A stretch of 64,000 nt of DNA from positions 109,692 through 173,691 of the forward strand of contig NW_019775826.1 of NCBI RefSeq assembly GCF_001039355.2. The letters are read 5' to 3'. Below, in pieces: positions 37,201 to 50,600 of the stretch (position 1 is its first letter; every line of letters starts with the position of its first letter). A program made the position numbers and the translations under genes. The notes below the pieces were generated by a model, which saw nothing but the letters and a program-made list of their open reading frames with translations, was not told the origin of the DNA and did no database searches. The DNA is from Lingula anatina. Its lineage: Eukaryota; Brachiopoda; Lingulata; Lingulida; Lingulidae.

Positions 37201-40200
37201 TCTGTCCTTTTAGAGTGTTGGTTTCCCTACAAGAGTGGGAGAAGAGAAAATATTTAACTTTTATACCTTTAGGCTTCAGCAAAAGCCCTGGGAAGACAGA
37301 TGTTGTGGTTCTCTGACATGCATTTAAATATCAAATCCACAAGGTTCTGGAGAAATAATCAGAACACTGTGCCTTAAAGCTTCTGCAGAAATGATCAGAG
37401 CATCATCCTCCGTAATTTGGATCAGTCTAGTGTCTGACTGAATTTAATTATCTCTATAAACTAACACCCACTAGTCTATAATTGAGGAAGTGTGCTGTGC
37501 ATTCTTGCCTGTGCTGTCTGTGAGTGAAACACACAATGAAAGCACTGGAGAACTCTGTTTTAACTTATAAATCTTAATAAATCTATAACATGTCATTTTT
37601 CACTTTAATCATGAAATTGCAAATTTGCGTTACAAGAAGATTATGCCTATATACTAATACAAAATGGTGATTTATACAACAAGGTTAAAGAAGTGCTGCA
37701 GTGCACAGCTACTACAAAGTTGTACTTTCATCAACTGCCTCTTTGAGAGTCTACACCAGTAATTTATCATCATTTCTGAATTATAATTAAATTGATAATG
37801 GTCTAGTAGAATGCTCAGATTTCTATAATGACCAACGTATAAGAACATCAGATGGATTTTACCAGGTGAATCACTGATGATAAGAACATCAAATCCCAGG
37901 TGAAGGGGAAGAGACTTAACTTAATTGCCTTACAGACAGGAAGCACTTGCAGAGATTGGGGAAGTTACACTGCCAAAAACACAGAGAAGATAATCACATC
38001 ATCAACCATCCACCAGACTTGTTTGTATACTTCAGTCAAACATGCTCGTCTTGCTCAAGTCTGATATAACTCAGCAGATGAGAGTGAAGATATACCTAAA
38101 ATATAATCCTGTTTGGTTATCATTTGAACAGATTAGCAGAGATCCATCTCCCACTTACCCAGCTAGTACAAGACTGATTTTCCCAAAACAAAATAAAAGG
38201 CTTTAGGGCCTATGGATCCAGGTCATCGTGATTCTTTTTGCTCACAACCCCCCCCCCCCCTCTAAACACAATTAAGCATGTTAATGCAGCATAAAAAGCA
38301 CCCCAATCAAGAGATTTAATTGCGCTAACCCTTTTTTTTTACTTTTAACAAATCCAAGCTATTTTGAACCAGCGCTGAAATTTAGCTGTTATGCGACTTT
38401 CCTATTGTATAATTTACTTTGACCAACTGGTCACCCGGCTACCATTCCGTTCTGCCAAATTCTTGAACCAGCAAGCTCGTATTGTTCGCGTGTTTTTTAA
38501 CCAATGCACACCTTTCCTTTTGCTTATCACCGCTGGCCAGTAAATTAAATCTGACCGAGGTCCAGCATTAAAAACTGCCCCCTCCCTAAAGATCTCTTAT
38601 AGACGAACTACGTAACTAATGTGCGAACTATTACGAACCCTGTTGCCGACTTCCAGACAATGAACTATAGCAAGAATGCCGCACGGTTCAAACGTCTGAA
38701 ACATCGTCTACTCAGCCCGTCTACTTACGTCCTTGCCAGGTAGTCCTCTGAAGCAGACTCCGGGACTTGCCAATATTTTACCTGTAGGCTGCCTGGTGTG
38801 ATTTGCTCTCTGATAGCCTTGCATATGGTTCGAACTATCACTCCCAGGCCGGTGCATTTCAAGTATGCGTGAGCGATTAGTTCAAGGTAACCAAGAGGCT
38901 CAAACTCCTACCAAACTGAGTGGCGGCAACTTCCCGATTCACTGACTAACAAGTATTTTGCAAATGCAAAATTTACCACACAGCGCATTTTTACTCAAAA
39001 TGCACGCTGTTGCTTTTTTCTTTCATCCATTTAAAGTCTTTTTTACGAAATTCAAAAGACTTTACGTTATCCAGATCGTAAATGAAATGGATTGTTTGTT
39101 TATTTCCAAACATGTAAAAGTTTCGCAGTGCCTACCTGTGTATTTTTCCCATTCGAGTCGTCCATAGACCGAAATGCAATATCGAGCATGACTAGAGAAA
39201 CTAAGCTTCAGAGCTGCAAGATGCGCCCCGCTATCGCTCACTGGCTCTGGCTCACTACCGGAAAGATTGATTTCAAGTGAAATACAGTGGGTACAAAAAG
39301 ATTAGTGAAGCCAAGCCGTGGGAGCCAACATTAACGAGGCGTGACAGTAGGCCTAGCGTTTTGCTGCTCGTGTATTTATTGCAATACATGTTGGTAACTT
39401 TTGATACGATTTAAACGTTTCGTCCTTTTTTCGGATTCTAACAAATGCAACATCATTATAGCTGCTTTCTTATCTTTTTCTTTAACCCCGGCAAGAAATA
39501 CTAGCACGGATTATATTTAGACCCAAAGTTATGTAACCCAAACAAAGTTTGTTTAGTATCAAAACCATTAGCTGGTTTATAAATGTGTGTGAAATGTGAG
39601 ATTATCAAAAAGGGCAACAAAAAGTGTGCTAGAATCTGACAAACGTACTGATGCAGATGTGAAGTTACTCATGTTCACTTACAGCTACTTATTTTATAAC
39701 CCATTTCGCGGTTACTAGATATAATTACATTTTTTTATTAGGCCTAGTGATATAGTTGCTATATTTATGTCTTTATTTACTTCTAGTTGTGTAAACATAC
39801 AGTAGTATTACTATTATAAGTTCTATAGACAGCCAACAATGTTAACATGTAACATTAAAAGCTGAATAAATTATTATCAGTTATCATGTTTCATCGCCAC
39901 AGATCCACCTAATGCATACAGTGTTATGGCGATGAGTGTCGTGAACTGTCGTGAACTCCCTTTCATAATACAGCCTACACACTAGCCTACACCCGGCTTT
40001 CTTTTGGTTTGAGACATGTTCACATATATTGCACATATATTGCAATTGGAGTAAACAAAGTTCAGTGACTTTATTGTAAAGATAGCAGTCAGGGAGTCTG
40101 TCCAATATCTACCTCGAACCACATCTCGGCGTGCAGGAATGATAACAACAGAGTAAAGTTACTGGCAGGATAACCGCATAGCTTCAACCGTGAACGCCCC

Positions 40201-41625
40201 GATTTTCAAAACCGGCCAACTTGAAACTAATTCGACAACGGTCGACAACAACCCCCAGTTCGTCCTGCCGTTGTCTTATTCAAACAACGTCATTATGAAG
40301 ACGTGTTTTGACAGACTACGTCCAAAAAGATGAAGATTCTGAAAACCCTTACCATCCCCACCCTTTACTGGTAGCCTAGAAATTCTAACACGCCCACCAG
40401 ATAAAAGAACTCGAGCATATTACAGAATGAAACATTATGTGGTGTGTAACTCAGGGTGAGGTAGTCTTCCAGATTTAAAATATCCAGACCGGATTTCTCC
40501 AGGAAATGAGCGAAAAAACTGACCTAGACTACAAAGATAAGACTTACTCAAGTCGCATTTTGCAATTAAAAAGAATTATTCTAACCGATGCAAAACAATT
40601 TCATAAAGGTCTAAGGGTATTCTCTCGCTTTTATTTTCACATTTTGCGTATTGTTTTTCTTCACACAAGTAGCAGGGGAGCTAACGGCAATATTTTTTCT
40701 CTTTATGATTTGTTTGTATTTTGATGTTTTTTGAACCGTGTCGTCGCCAAGCAACTGTTGTCAATATTTCGGCCTTGGCGCATAGTTTCAGTTCAAATTG
40801 TACACATAAAAACGACAATACAAAACTTCTCTAATAATATTTCCGTCTATCTTTAAACCAATTTCCTTTAATAAACACCCTTTTTTATAAAACCATATCC
40901 AAATATGCGCCTGTAAAAAGTCTAAGACCGCAGACGTAAGTCCTTTGTTTGTGTTTTGGAATCCCCCCAAATGAACGATCTACATTGATTTTTCAAAATA
41001 GGACTAGTCAATACTGTCACCATGGGCTTTAGGGCCCCCAGGCTGTTCATTAAAAAAGAAAAACAATCTTTCTCCCTCTGCTCTCTCTACACCAGCAGTG
41101 AAAAAAGAGTGATTCGTGAAACTATGACATCTAACCAGAGGGTATTTGTATACAACCGCCCCCTCCCGAAAAAATGTAAACTCTATAGCACGAACCCAGC
41201 AAGAAAACGGTACCGAAATTTCTTGCCTGCCTGTTTTGATGCAGATAAAATGTACCATCAAGTTTGATTTTGTGAGATACATCACTTCAATTTGAGTGAA
41301 ATTCACCTGTGTATAATGGAAGTAATTACAGGGACGCCGCTGTGAGTTTGATCCAGCTGACATTTAACTAAACTGGTCGCATTATTAACCTTGAGCAACC
41401 TGACATTTAGAAAACAGCTACTAGACATCAATTTACATGTGTGCACTTCCAAAAAATATCCGAACATGAACACTTTGAAAAAAAAGGAAAATAAAAGGTC
41501 TAAACACAGTATCATCAGAATGAAAAACAAAACAAAAAACAATTTTGCGTATTTGATACTTAAGTCTATGTCGGAGTTCGGAATATTTATTTATAATGTT
41601 TATTTCGAATTTGCACGCCCCCCCC

Positions 41626-41665
<40 letters not shown>

Positions 41666-44600
41666 CATACGTGTATAAACTATGTATGCAACTTTTCAAA
41701 CCCCATACATTGGTTACTGATAACATATCCGCGATCCGTCAACCTGCTGTTAAACAAAAACAAGTAAAAATATGTTTCGAGTTCTACAACCACATTGTCA
41801 AACGCAAAGCTACCCGTATCTCTTACGAAGAAATCTTCCTGTTCGCGATTTCAGACCATACTTAGCAGATATGGAAATGGGCAAAATGGGTGGGAGAACA
41901 AGTCAAAATCGGAAGTCAAGAGAAGAGTGTCCAGGGATGTTAATAAGGTCTTTTGTGGGCAGCGATGTAAATTAGCACCTGACATCATAATAGATTAGTG
42001 TAAGCATGAAACCAGGAGCAAAAAAAGAGGCATTGTATCCGTTCGTTATTCTTGGGCACTGTCTTTATATTTAATATATAGGAAAGTGAAAAGATGAGAG
42101 GAGCTGCGAATCTTTTCTCTAAAGATGGACCGGAACGCAGTATAACCAGAGACTACATTAAATATACGAACATCACGTTCTCTTTTTTTCGTGATACCTA
42201 AGTTGCTCAAACTTTTCCAAAGTGACAGGAGTGCTAAATAAACAGGAGAGCTCTTTATCTTAAAATGCACTTTAATTTTTATATGACTGATCTAAAACAG
42301 ACTAACAAGAGGGATTCGTGATTTACCTTCATTCACAATCATCTAAATTTGAAACGCGTCACTCTGCGTGTTTATAATTTGAAGTGCGTCAAACGATCCT
42401 GCTCTCATAATTCTGTCGATTAGATATGTTTATTTAGTTTTTAAAAAGCTGTTAACTCAAAAGAAACAAAACAGTGGTAAGTAGGCAACTAAGTAAGTGC
42501 ACCTCATCTAACACTGGTCACACGTCTGCAAATAGACAGTGGTCAACAAAAAAAAAAATGGGTGTAACACCGCACCGTGGCACCGACTGTAAATTACCAT
42601 TTGATATATATGCGCGAGACCTCCTTACATAGGGTAATAGCCTAAGCAATGAAAACTTTACACTGACGGGTCAGGTGAACTAGGTGGCAATTCTGCACTG
42701 GACTGGACGCTTGGGACATTTTTCTGACCTGGTCACACCGACAGACACTGACCACTTAATCGACCACAGTGACCAAGCAGACGTTTCTCTTTTGTTTGTG
42801 ATGGGGGTTAATTATCACGTGTATTGTTCGCGCGGTTTTTGAACGGATGTGTCCCGATGTGCTTGGATAGAAAAAAAAAGAAACATTGTCCATTACATTG
42901 AAAATGAGAGAAAATTCTGGTGTTCTGTGGATTTGGTATACGTGACAGCTTACAGACCGTGTGATGAATGAAAGGGGTCAGTAAGTAAACTTGTCTATCT
43001 ATATATTAGTGTTTTACATTCGTTGAAATGAGCGCCTAGATTTTCTTTGAAGTCATCTTATCACAGAGCTCTTTTGGTATTAGACTCCCCCGAGCAGTTG
43101 GATTTGCATGGAAATGCAATTAAAACGATGCACAAAGATTAGATATATACATTGCTCTTTGTGTAGATGACACGAACGTATCACGCACATATTTAATTTC
43201 TACACGCCCATCTTGCTTCCCCCCTTTATCCCCCACCCCAACTCACCAAAACCCTCTGTTTTTCTCGTCTTGAAAACTGTCCACATTTTCTAAATACCAA
43301 TTTATTACAGCGTTGGCATGGTGTATTACTCCCCAAATAGTTGAATTTGCATGCACCTGCATTTAAAGTGAAGTGTCTCGATTAGATATACGTTGCGCTT
43401 TGTGATGATGGCAAGATAAACTAGTCCCTGACTTCTTACACCCAAGTGTATCCCCCCCAACCGCCCTTCTCTCTCTCTCTCTCTCTCTCTCTCAAACACA
43501 CACACCAGATAAAAGCACACACGTGAACTGTCTGGTGATGAGGCAAAATCACTTGTCTGTCCTTTCCCATTTAGCGTAAATATTACTTATTACTAAGAAA
43601 TTTTGTTGTAACATATTTGGAGGGAACTGCACCGATTTCTACAAGACGACAGCTTATTTAGCAACAAACTGCCACCACCACAATAAAGGAAAGGAAAGAA
43701 AAGGGTGCACATTGTCCCTTGGTCAAAATGTCAACACAGATCCCATTAACACTATTTTGGATTTGGGTGTCAGGAAAAGTACAAGAAAAAACGGGACTTA
43801 ACTCTCATATCAATTTTCCAGAAGACAAACAAAATTTCTTTCGGTCGTTTTTATCCTATCTGTTGACAAACTACTGAGTTTCACCGGAAATCGAGTGCAC
43901 TCCATTAAGTTCATTTCCAAATATCTTTACGGGGGACTATTGCAACTGTGCTTAAGTTTACACCTATTTCATTCATGTCCTTTTCTGTCCATCACCCGGA
44001 CGTTTTAGGCCCAGTAAATTAAGCACAACAGCAAATAATCCTGGCTTTAAAGTTTGCGGACATGCTTAATTTATTCTTCCGAGGCTTTGTCATTTGTTGG
44101 ACACGTAATTTAAGCCTCCAAATTTCATAACTTGTCATCTTTGTATTATGTTTGGTGGATAAACTTACCTCTTCAGATCAAAATGCACAGGTTTTGGGTG
44201 GTCAAGACACAAATGACCCTGGTCATGACAATCGAATAACAGTAGAAGGATTTGTCACTGGGTTTTAAGTCGAGTAAACTACCGGGGCAATAGAGATGCC
44301 TATGAACCAATCTTTTTGTATGAAGGATTACATAGGGTTATGCGGAAAATTGTACGCATGTGCGTACAGATATACGCACGCACAGATATACGTCTAATTA
44401 CGCTTTACCTGGTTAAATATTGCGTAGAACACGTCCAGGTGGTTGCCCAGATCGACCCCTTCTGGGTACTGCTGCTGTAACTGTTCATCGTCATTCGCCC
44501 TTTCTTCGTCAAAAACGTCTAACTGAACTGTCAGATCGGGATCTTGGTCTTGTTCTTTTCTGAAATGAGAAGAAAAAGGAACGATGCTAAAAATGTATAT

Positions 44601-47600
44601 TTTTTAAATAAGGCTGTTCATTAAATAAAACAGTTGAAATATCGAGAGTAGGAAACCAATTACACTTGTACCATAATCTTATCTTATTGTGTAACAAGAA
44701 TCAATTCTGTAGGGGTAATAGTGATTTAAGGCAACGAAAGTTTTTTTAGATTCTTTATCAAGACAATCTCTTCACCTCAGCCTTGTTTTAAATGTCAAGC
44801 GGATGTCGTAAAAGATGTCGTAAAATTGTTCACGTATGTCACATCGCACAGGCTATATCTATATTAAATAAGGCACTGCCCTCAAGGCATACGAATAAGT
44901 TTCACAGAGATAAAACAATTTACTGTATTACACACCGGCCTACCTAAAAAAGACCTAGAGGATGTATCTAAATTAGAAACAGCACACAAATTTGTCGCTG
45001 CACCCATGATGCAAAACGCCGAGAAATATTTAAAGGAGTAACATTTTTTGTGGCGTCTCATTAACACACCTGGTGTTTTTTAAAGGGGTGGTTGTTGGGG
45101 TGGTGACTTATTAATGATACAACTTATATAAATTGACGAGGAAGGGGAACCGTTTTGCCCAGCCTCACTGACAGCACAAATGTCGGAAGAGTTGTCTTTT
45201 ATTTTCGGTTGGGCGATTGGTTGGAAGAATGAATAAAAAGTTAAACAAGGTCGTTTTCGCTTTGTTGCTATGCATTGAAGGGGAAAAGGATGTCCTTGTG
45301 CATGACCAAAGGGTCACTTTTATGGTAAAGTAAAAAATATAAAGCTTTTACTTAATCCACCGTGATGAAGAAACATAAAGGAACCTAAGACGCTTCGGTC
45401 AGTGAATTCCACAGACTTGGAGACCAAATGCCTTGCGCCCTAAACTCTCTCAGTTTGGGATTAAAACGCTGCTGCCTCTGTCACTCGATTCTTTTTTCCC
45501 CACTTGAACATACCTTGTGATTCACGTATCGAATTTCATTGTTTTTCCAGTGTTAACAATACATGTTCAAACATGGACTCGGGCTGCCGTGCTGATCCAG
45601 ACAGAACAAAATGGCGCTAGTAGCTTTTGGCGTGACGTGTTTGAAAAAGATATATCACTGCTTGTTTATGGGATATGATGTTCGCCAGAAGTCTAATGAC
45701 AGGCTCATAATTCAAATGTCGTATTCTCTTTCTTGTTCGACATATTACCTGTTATATGATCAAGCTTGCTTATTTTTCCTATTTAATGAGTCCCCGTGAG
45801 CCAATTCGTTTCTTGTAACAATTCCATATGCAGACTTAAGTTTCATGTTTTGTTTATTGACTGAGGGCGTATTTTGAGTTTATTATAACAGGATTCTGAT
45901 CTTGGAGGAAACCGTTGTACACATTTTACCGAAAGGGGAAGTGTTCGACTTGTACAGTCTGACGGCTTCTATCCATTACTTCTTGAAGACATAGAGATGG
46001 ATGAGTCACAAATTAAAAGCTTTTTATGTAGTTTCTAGTGGGTTCGCAGGGGGTCATCGGCTGTTCATAAAAAACTACTCAATCGTCTGCTGGGCCCATC
46101 AAGTACGACAATGCCGAAAACTGGAGCAAACGTGCAGACTCGTTCGTTGTTTGTGCACGGTGTCGGTTTTCAATATCGCTTCTTTGTACTGGACTGTGCC
46201 TAGTAGTAGAGTGAAGGGTATAACGTCCCTGATACTAAATATAAAATTTTGCTTCTTTTTGAAGATTCCCTCGACTCTTATTGCAACATCATTATTCATT
46301 TGGAATTTAAAAAATTATCAAGTGTGGAGTTTTTCAATATACAATGTTCAAATCCCTTGACAGTTGTTGCTTTTGGTCAATAAAGCGCAAAACATTGTTA
46401 GCAGGATGCATGAGCCCAGATCCCAATGACCGAGCTTAAATTAAAATTCTTCTGATATTATATTATAATCCGAATTACATTCCGTTGCGTGTGGCATTAA
46501 TTTATTCCAGGACCCCCAACAAGACACCCCTGGATTAATCACTAATTTAGCCAAAGTTGCACGAAAATTCATTTTTTCTCTTTTATGTGTTTACTTAAGG
46601 TTTCTGCACAGCAGTGTCAGCGGGTCGAAGTAAAAGCAGTGCGTTATGATTCTGTATCAAATATGGCTTTTCATTCCATTAGGTCCCAAAACAGGGCTTT
46701 TCAGGCGAGAAAAATAGGAGGGTGAAAGGGCGATGGTGTAAAGTAACTCTAAACCGTCATGGTATTATATACACATCAACCCGGCATATTTTGTATTGTT
46801 TCCTTTATAGGTTTGAAAATAATATGAAATAATATCTGTTAGGTGTTTGTTGATAGCCGAATTTTCCACAGCCACTGACTCTATCTCGGGTAAACTCTCT
46901 TGGGTGAACTGCGCCCACTCCTAAGTCCAGTGATTTCTTTAGAGGGGGCCCCTTAATAAACCGCTTACTTGTATAACATTGTTTCACCCTTTGTGGTCAC
47001 TTCTAAGTCAAAAGGTAAAAGATCAAGTAACCTTAAGTTGGTCACTTGAAGGAAAAGTTTCAAAGCTCATTGTCAGATTAAAAAGACACAACAAGAGTTG
47101 TAGCAACGATCTTGTCATTGTGGTCCTTCGGCGCCGCAGGGATGTGAAATGTGTATGGGCTTGAGACTGTTTGTCCGATCTTTGTATTGTATAACTTACA
47201 CGTTAGTTACAAGATTCCAAACAATTATTTTGGACACGAAAGACTAACAGAGTTGAAAAGTAAGTAATAAAGTTGAAAAGTTACTCTTAATGAGGCCAAT
47301 CTATTTAACAAGCGGACCAACAATAAAATTTCGATTTTCATTTCTAGTTGAATTGTTTCTGCTCAACGCGTAAAACGAGTTTTTGAGGCGTGCATTTGGA
47401 GAGAAAATATGGACATAACGAAGCAAGAGTTTGGGCCCATTATTCTTCAAAAAACTTCATTAACTTAACACCTTGCCTCTTCCATGCTAACTAAACTCGT
47501 GATCACAAATGCTGTCACACACTTTCGTCCGTATTGTAAATTTTACGACGGAAATGTGATACGCGAAAAGTAAACCGCTACGGAGGGATCGCAAACAACG

Positions 47601-50600
47601 GCGACATGTTAGTTTGCTTCCGCGTAACTAGAACAACAGAAGCACAGCGACGACTCACCGTGGGACTGTGCGAAAAAGAATGTGACGCTTGATACAGTGT
47701 AAATTGTGTCATAATTATTGGTAATATTCTTTTACGTTGGCATTCGTGCATCTTATTGGAAATGTTGACCGAAACATGAATGGGGGACTGCTTTGGGGGT
47801 AAAGCGTACTTGAGATGGCTAATTTGTATAACCTTGAGAAAGGGCGCCAACGTCTCTTCTTTTGGTCAAAATTTAAAAGCCATACAGCAGCAAACCAATG
47901 TGTATGTGTACGTGTGTGTGGGGGGGGGGGGGGTTGGGGGGTGGGGGGTGGAGGGTAATATCAATTCTTTGTACGAAAAACTATTGATCTAATCACGAGC
48001 CGTGTGCTTTCTCGCGTACGTGTTTGGCACAACTCAGTTTGTCTCTTGGTAACTTTGAACCCTAATTCGTCATGACTTTTAAAGTTTGAATGGGTAAATC
48101 TAAACGCTGCTGTACATGTTTTTGTAATCTTAAACTGATATTTCCGCGTGTTAACTGCTTCACACTGTGTCATACATATATAACCTATACGTGGCAATCG
48201 GCACGCTCTGTCGCCCACTGAAGTATAAGGACTTATTATGTCTCTAGCAGAGCACCCTTATCTGAAAAGCACTCTATATGCAAAATGGCGCCCTGTACAC
48301 TAGTGGAGGATGTCACCCATTCTAGTTACAAAACACGTATTGTCACCAAACTTCATTTTACTATACGGACCACTCATTTGCTACTCAGGCCTGATCGAGA
48401 TTCATTCATAAATATACTTTGGAGCTCCGTTCACAAATTCCAGCCTGTTTTCGCTGCAATATGCGGTTAAAGGATGGGGTTGTTAGTTCATTCAAACACA
48501 AACCTGACTGGTGGCGCTTGGACGCCTCTGTGGATGTGGTGACTATTGCTATTCAAGTCACGAAGGAGACACCGTGCAAAAGGCCGGAGCCAGTAGACTT
48601 TAATGAAAAATATAGTACGGCCCACCTCGGTTGTTTCCTATGTTTTAATAAAATCGTCATATAAGCCCTGTCCAATTAATTCCCAAACGGGGTGAATTTA
48701 TTACTGAGCACACGAGAGATAGACATTTGATGCCGATCCCAACGTCAACATTCATCATGTTATTTGAACATTGTCACACAAACATGAGCATTGATGGAAA
48801 GATGAGCGGTAACGACATTTATATCTAATATCTGATATATTTCAAATGTGACTGAAAAACCGCGGTTATTTTTTTTATTAATTTTCTTAAAATTTTTTGA
48901 ATGGCAGGTAGCATCTTGCGGTATGACAAATAGTGAAAACAGACCGCGAAGAACCTGAGCGTTTTGTATCATGATACATTGTTCCATTATAATACGATTG
49001 TTCACTTTAACCCTCTGCAGAATATGATATCCTGGGCCCATATGTTTCAAAATTTTAAACCAATTTGTATTAGATCTTGCCCACATCTTTAAGTGACATG
49101 TCACGAGAACAGAGACTTTTACAGTTGTTGAAAAAAATCGGGGGCAATTACTATGATCAGGGCAAAGAAACCCACCCAGGTTTGGACTTCAAATAGCCAT
49201 AATTTCTTACAAGCGAGCTGGCGGTAACAAGACGGTCGTCTGCGCTGGATAAAGACCAGGCCAGAGGTCATTTTCAGCCCAAACGTGGTATACATCTGCC
49301 GAAACAAATTGCACTCCAAAGTCTTATAAAATCAAAAGACTGTTTGTACAAGTCTTATGGTTGATTTCATAAAACGCCTCAGGTGAAAAATAAACACCTC
49401 TAAGCAGTGGGGGAAGTATTATGTGAAACTGAGGTTTTGATGTTATAGCGGCGTGGAAGCAGACTATGTACGAAAAATACAATATAGGTGAGAGGATGTT
49501 CTCTTTAGATTTTAGAATTTGGAACAGTCGCGATGACTCAATATGCGGGCTTCCAATTCAACGACGCAGGGCCCATCCATCTTACTCAAATACCTGAACT
49601 AGGTGACTGTTTTCAAAATGTAATAGCACCCATTCTTAATAATGCATTCTCTGCGTGTCTCTCGTTAGCTAGTCGTCGTTTCTCACGCAGATTCACGTTG
49701 GTCCTGTGCAGGCAAGGGTTTAGCTCCCAATTCACAACTGGCGTATTTGCTCACTTCTGAACCAGACAGATCTTTCCTAACTCTCTCACAATAGTACAGC
49801 TAATGTAAAATACTAGATATAAGAATGCTTCCACAAAATAAGTAAAAGAGGAATTTTGAAAATTTTGGCAATCAACCCTTAATGCATCGAAATAATTACA
49901 AAGAAGACCGATGCAGCCGGACCTGCGAGATGTGAACGCCGCCAGCGGTTGTAGACCAATTCACAACTGAACTAACTTCTATTTAAACTTCAGTTCTGCT
50001 GTTAGCCAACTAAACCGAATTTCGTCTGATGTGAACAAAACCAATGAAACATTGCAAACAAGGCAGATTTTGCCGTAATCCTCTTCCTCGGGCGTGTTTT
50101 CACTCGCACAGCTAAGATTTCAAACGACATAGCAACAATGTCAATATTTTGTAAAAGTGAAATCTTACTACAATGCGAGTTCTGCCTTGAGTGGTAGTCA
50201 ATCTACATAGACCTGCGTTTTATTTTCCGTCCTTGTCATTGTGCTTTTCAGCGCCAAGTGTGGTGTCAGCAGTTCAAGAAAACTCTTCAGACCGTGTTCC
50301 CTATTCCTTGTTAATGCCAGAGACAAATCAGAAGTACTGGTCACGGTTTTGATGTTTGTACTGCTAAGCTTATTTCGCATGCTTGGTAGGTGCCCAATGT
50401 CTCTGTTTGAACATGACATCGCGGAGCGCATGGCCCAACGGCCGATTTCATCCCGGACAACCAAGCTAATTTTTTATCGTTAAAGGAGCAATTTGAGATA
50501 TAAAGTCTTTAATAATATCACGTGTTGCCGTGCCCTTCATTACAATGACATGTCATCTTCTTCTATACCTTTTTACACTTTTCATTTTTGGGGTTATTAC

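Larger units (their letters stand above)
35791..44408 (-). other. INF2 intron containing the CpG step and candidate internal first exon
   Basis: 8.6 kb. The left part to about 38.3 kb is CpG-poor, the right part CpG-rich. It holds the candidate exon 38729-38857, CT microsatellites and the octamer-bearing duplication. A short hairpin (44351-44368, TGTACGCA with 2-base loop) lies 40 bases after the 5' splice site. Confidence 0.8.

Noticed and set aside
41004-41363. 119-codon - strand frame
   Set aside because: Low-complexity FFFF run and no recognisable domain; lies in an intron with no supporting signals.
44351-44368. Near-perfect palindrome TGTACGCA-TG-TGCGTACA next to a 5' splice site
   Set aside because: Arms of only 8 bp; such short palindromes are expected by chance in 64 kb.
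50198-50483. Overlapping + and - strand frames of 80-88 codons
   Set aside because: Neither strand shows a recognisable domain or convincing splice sites; probably chance in a CpG-richer patch.
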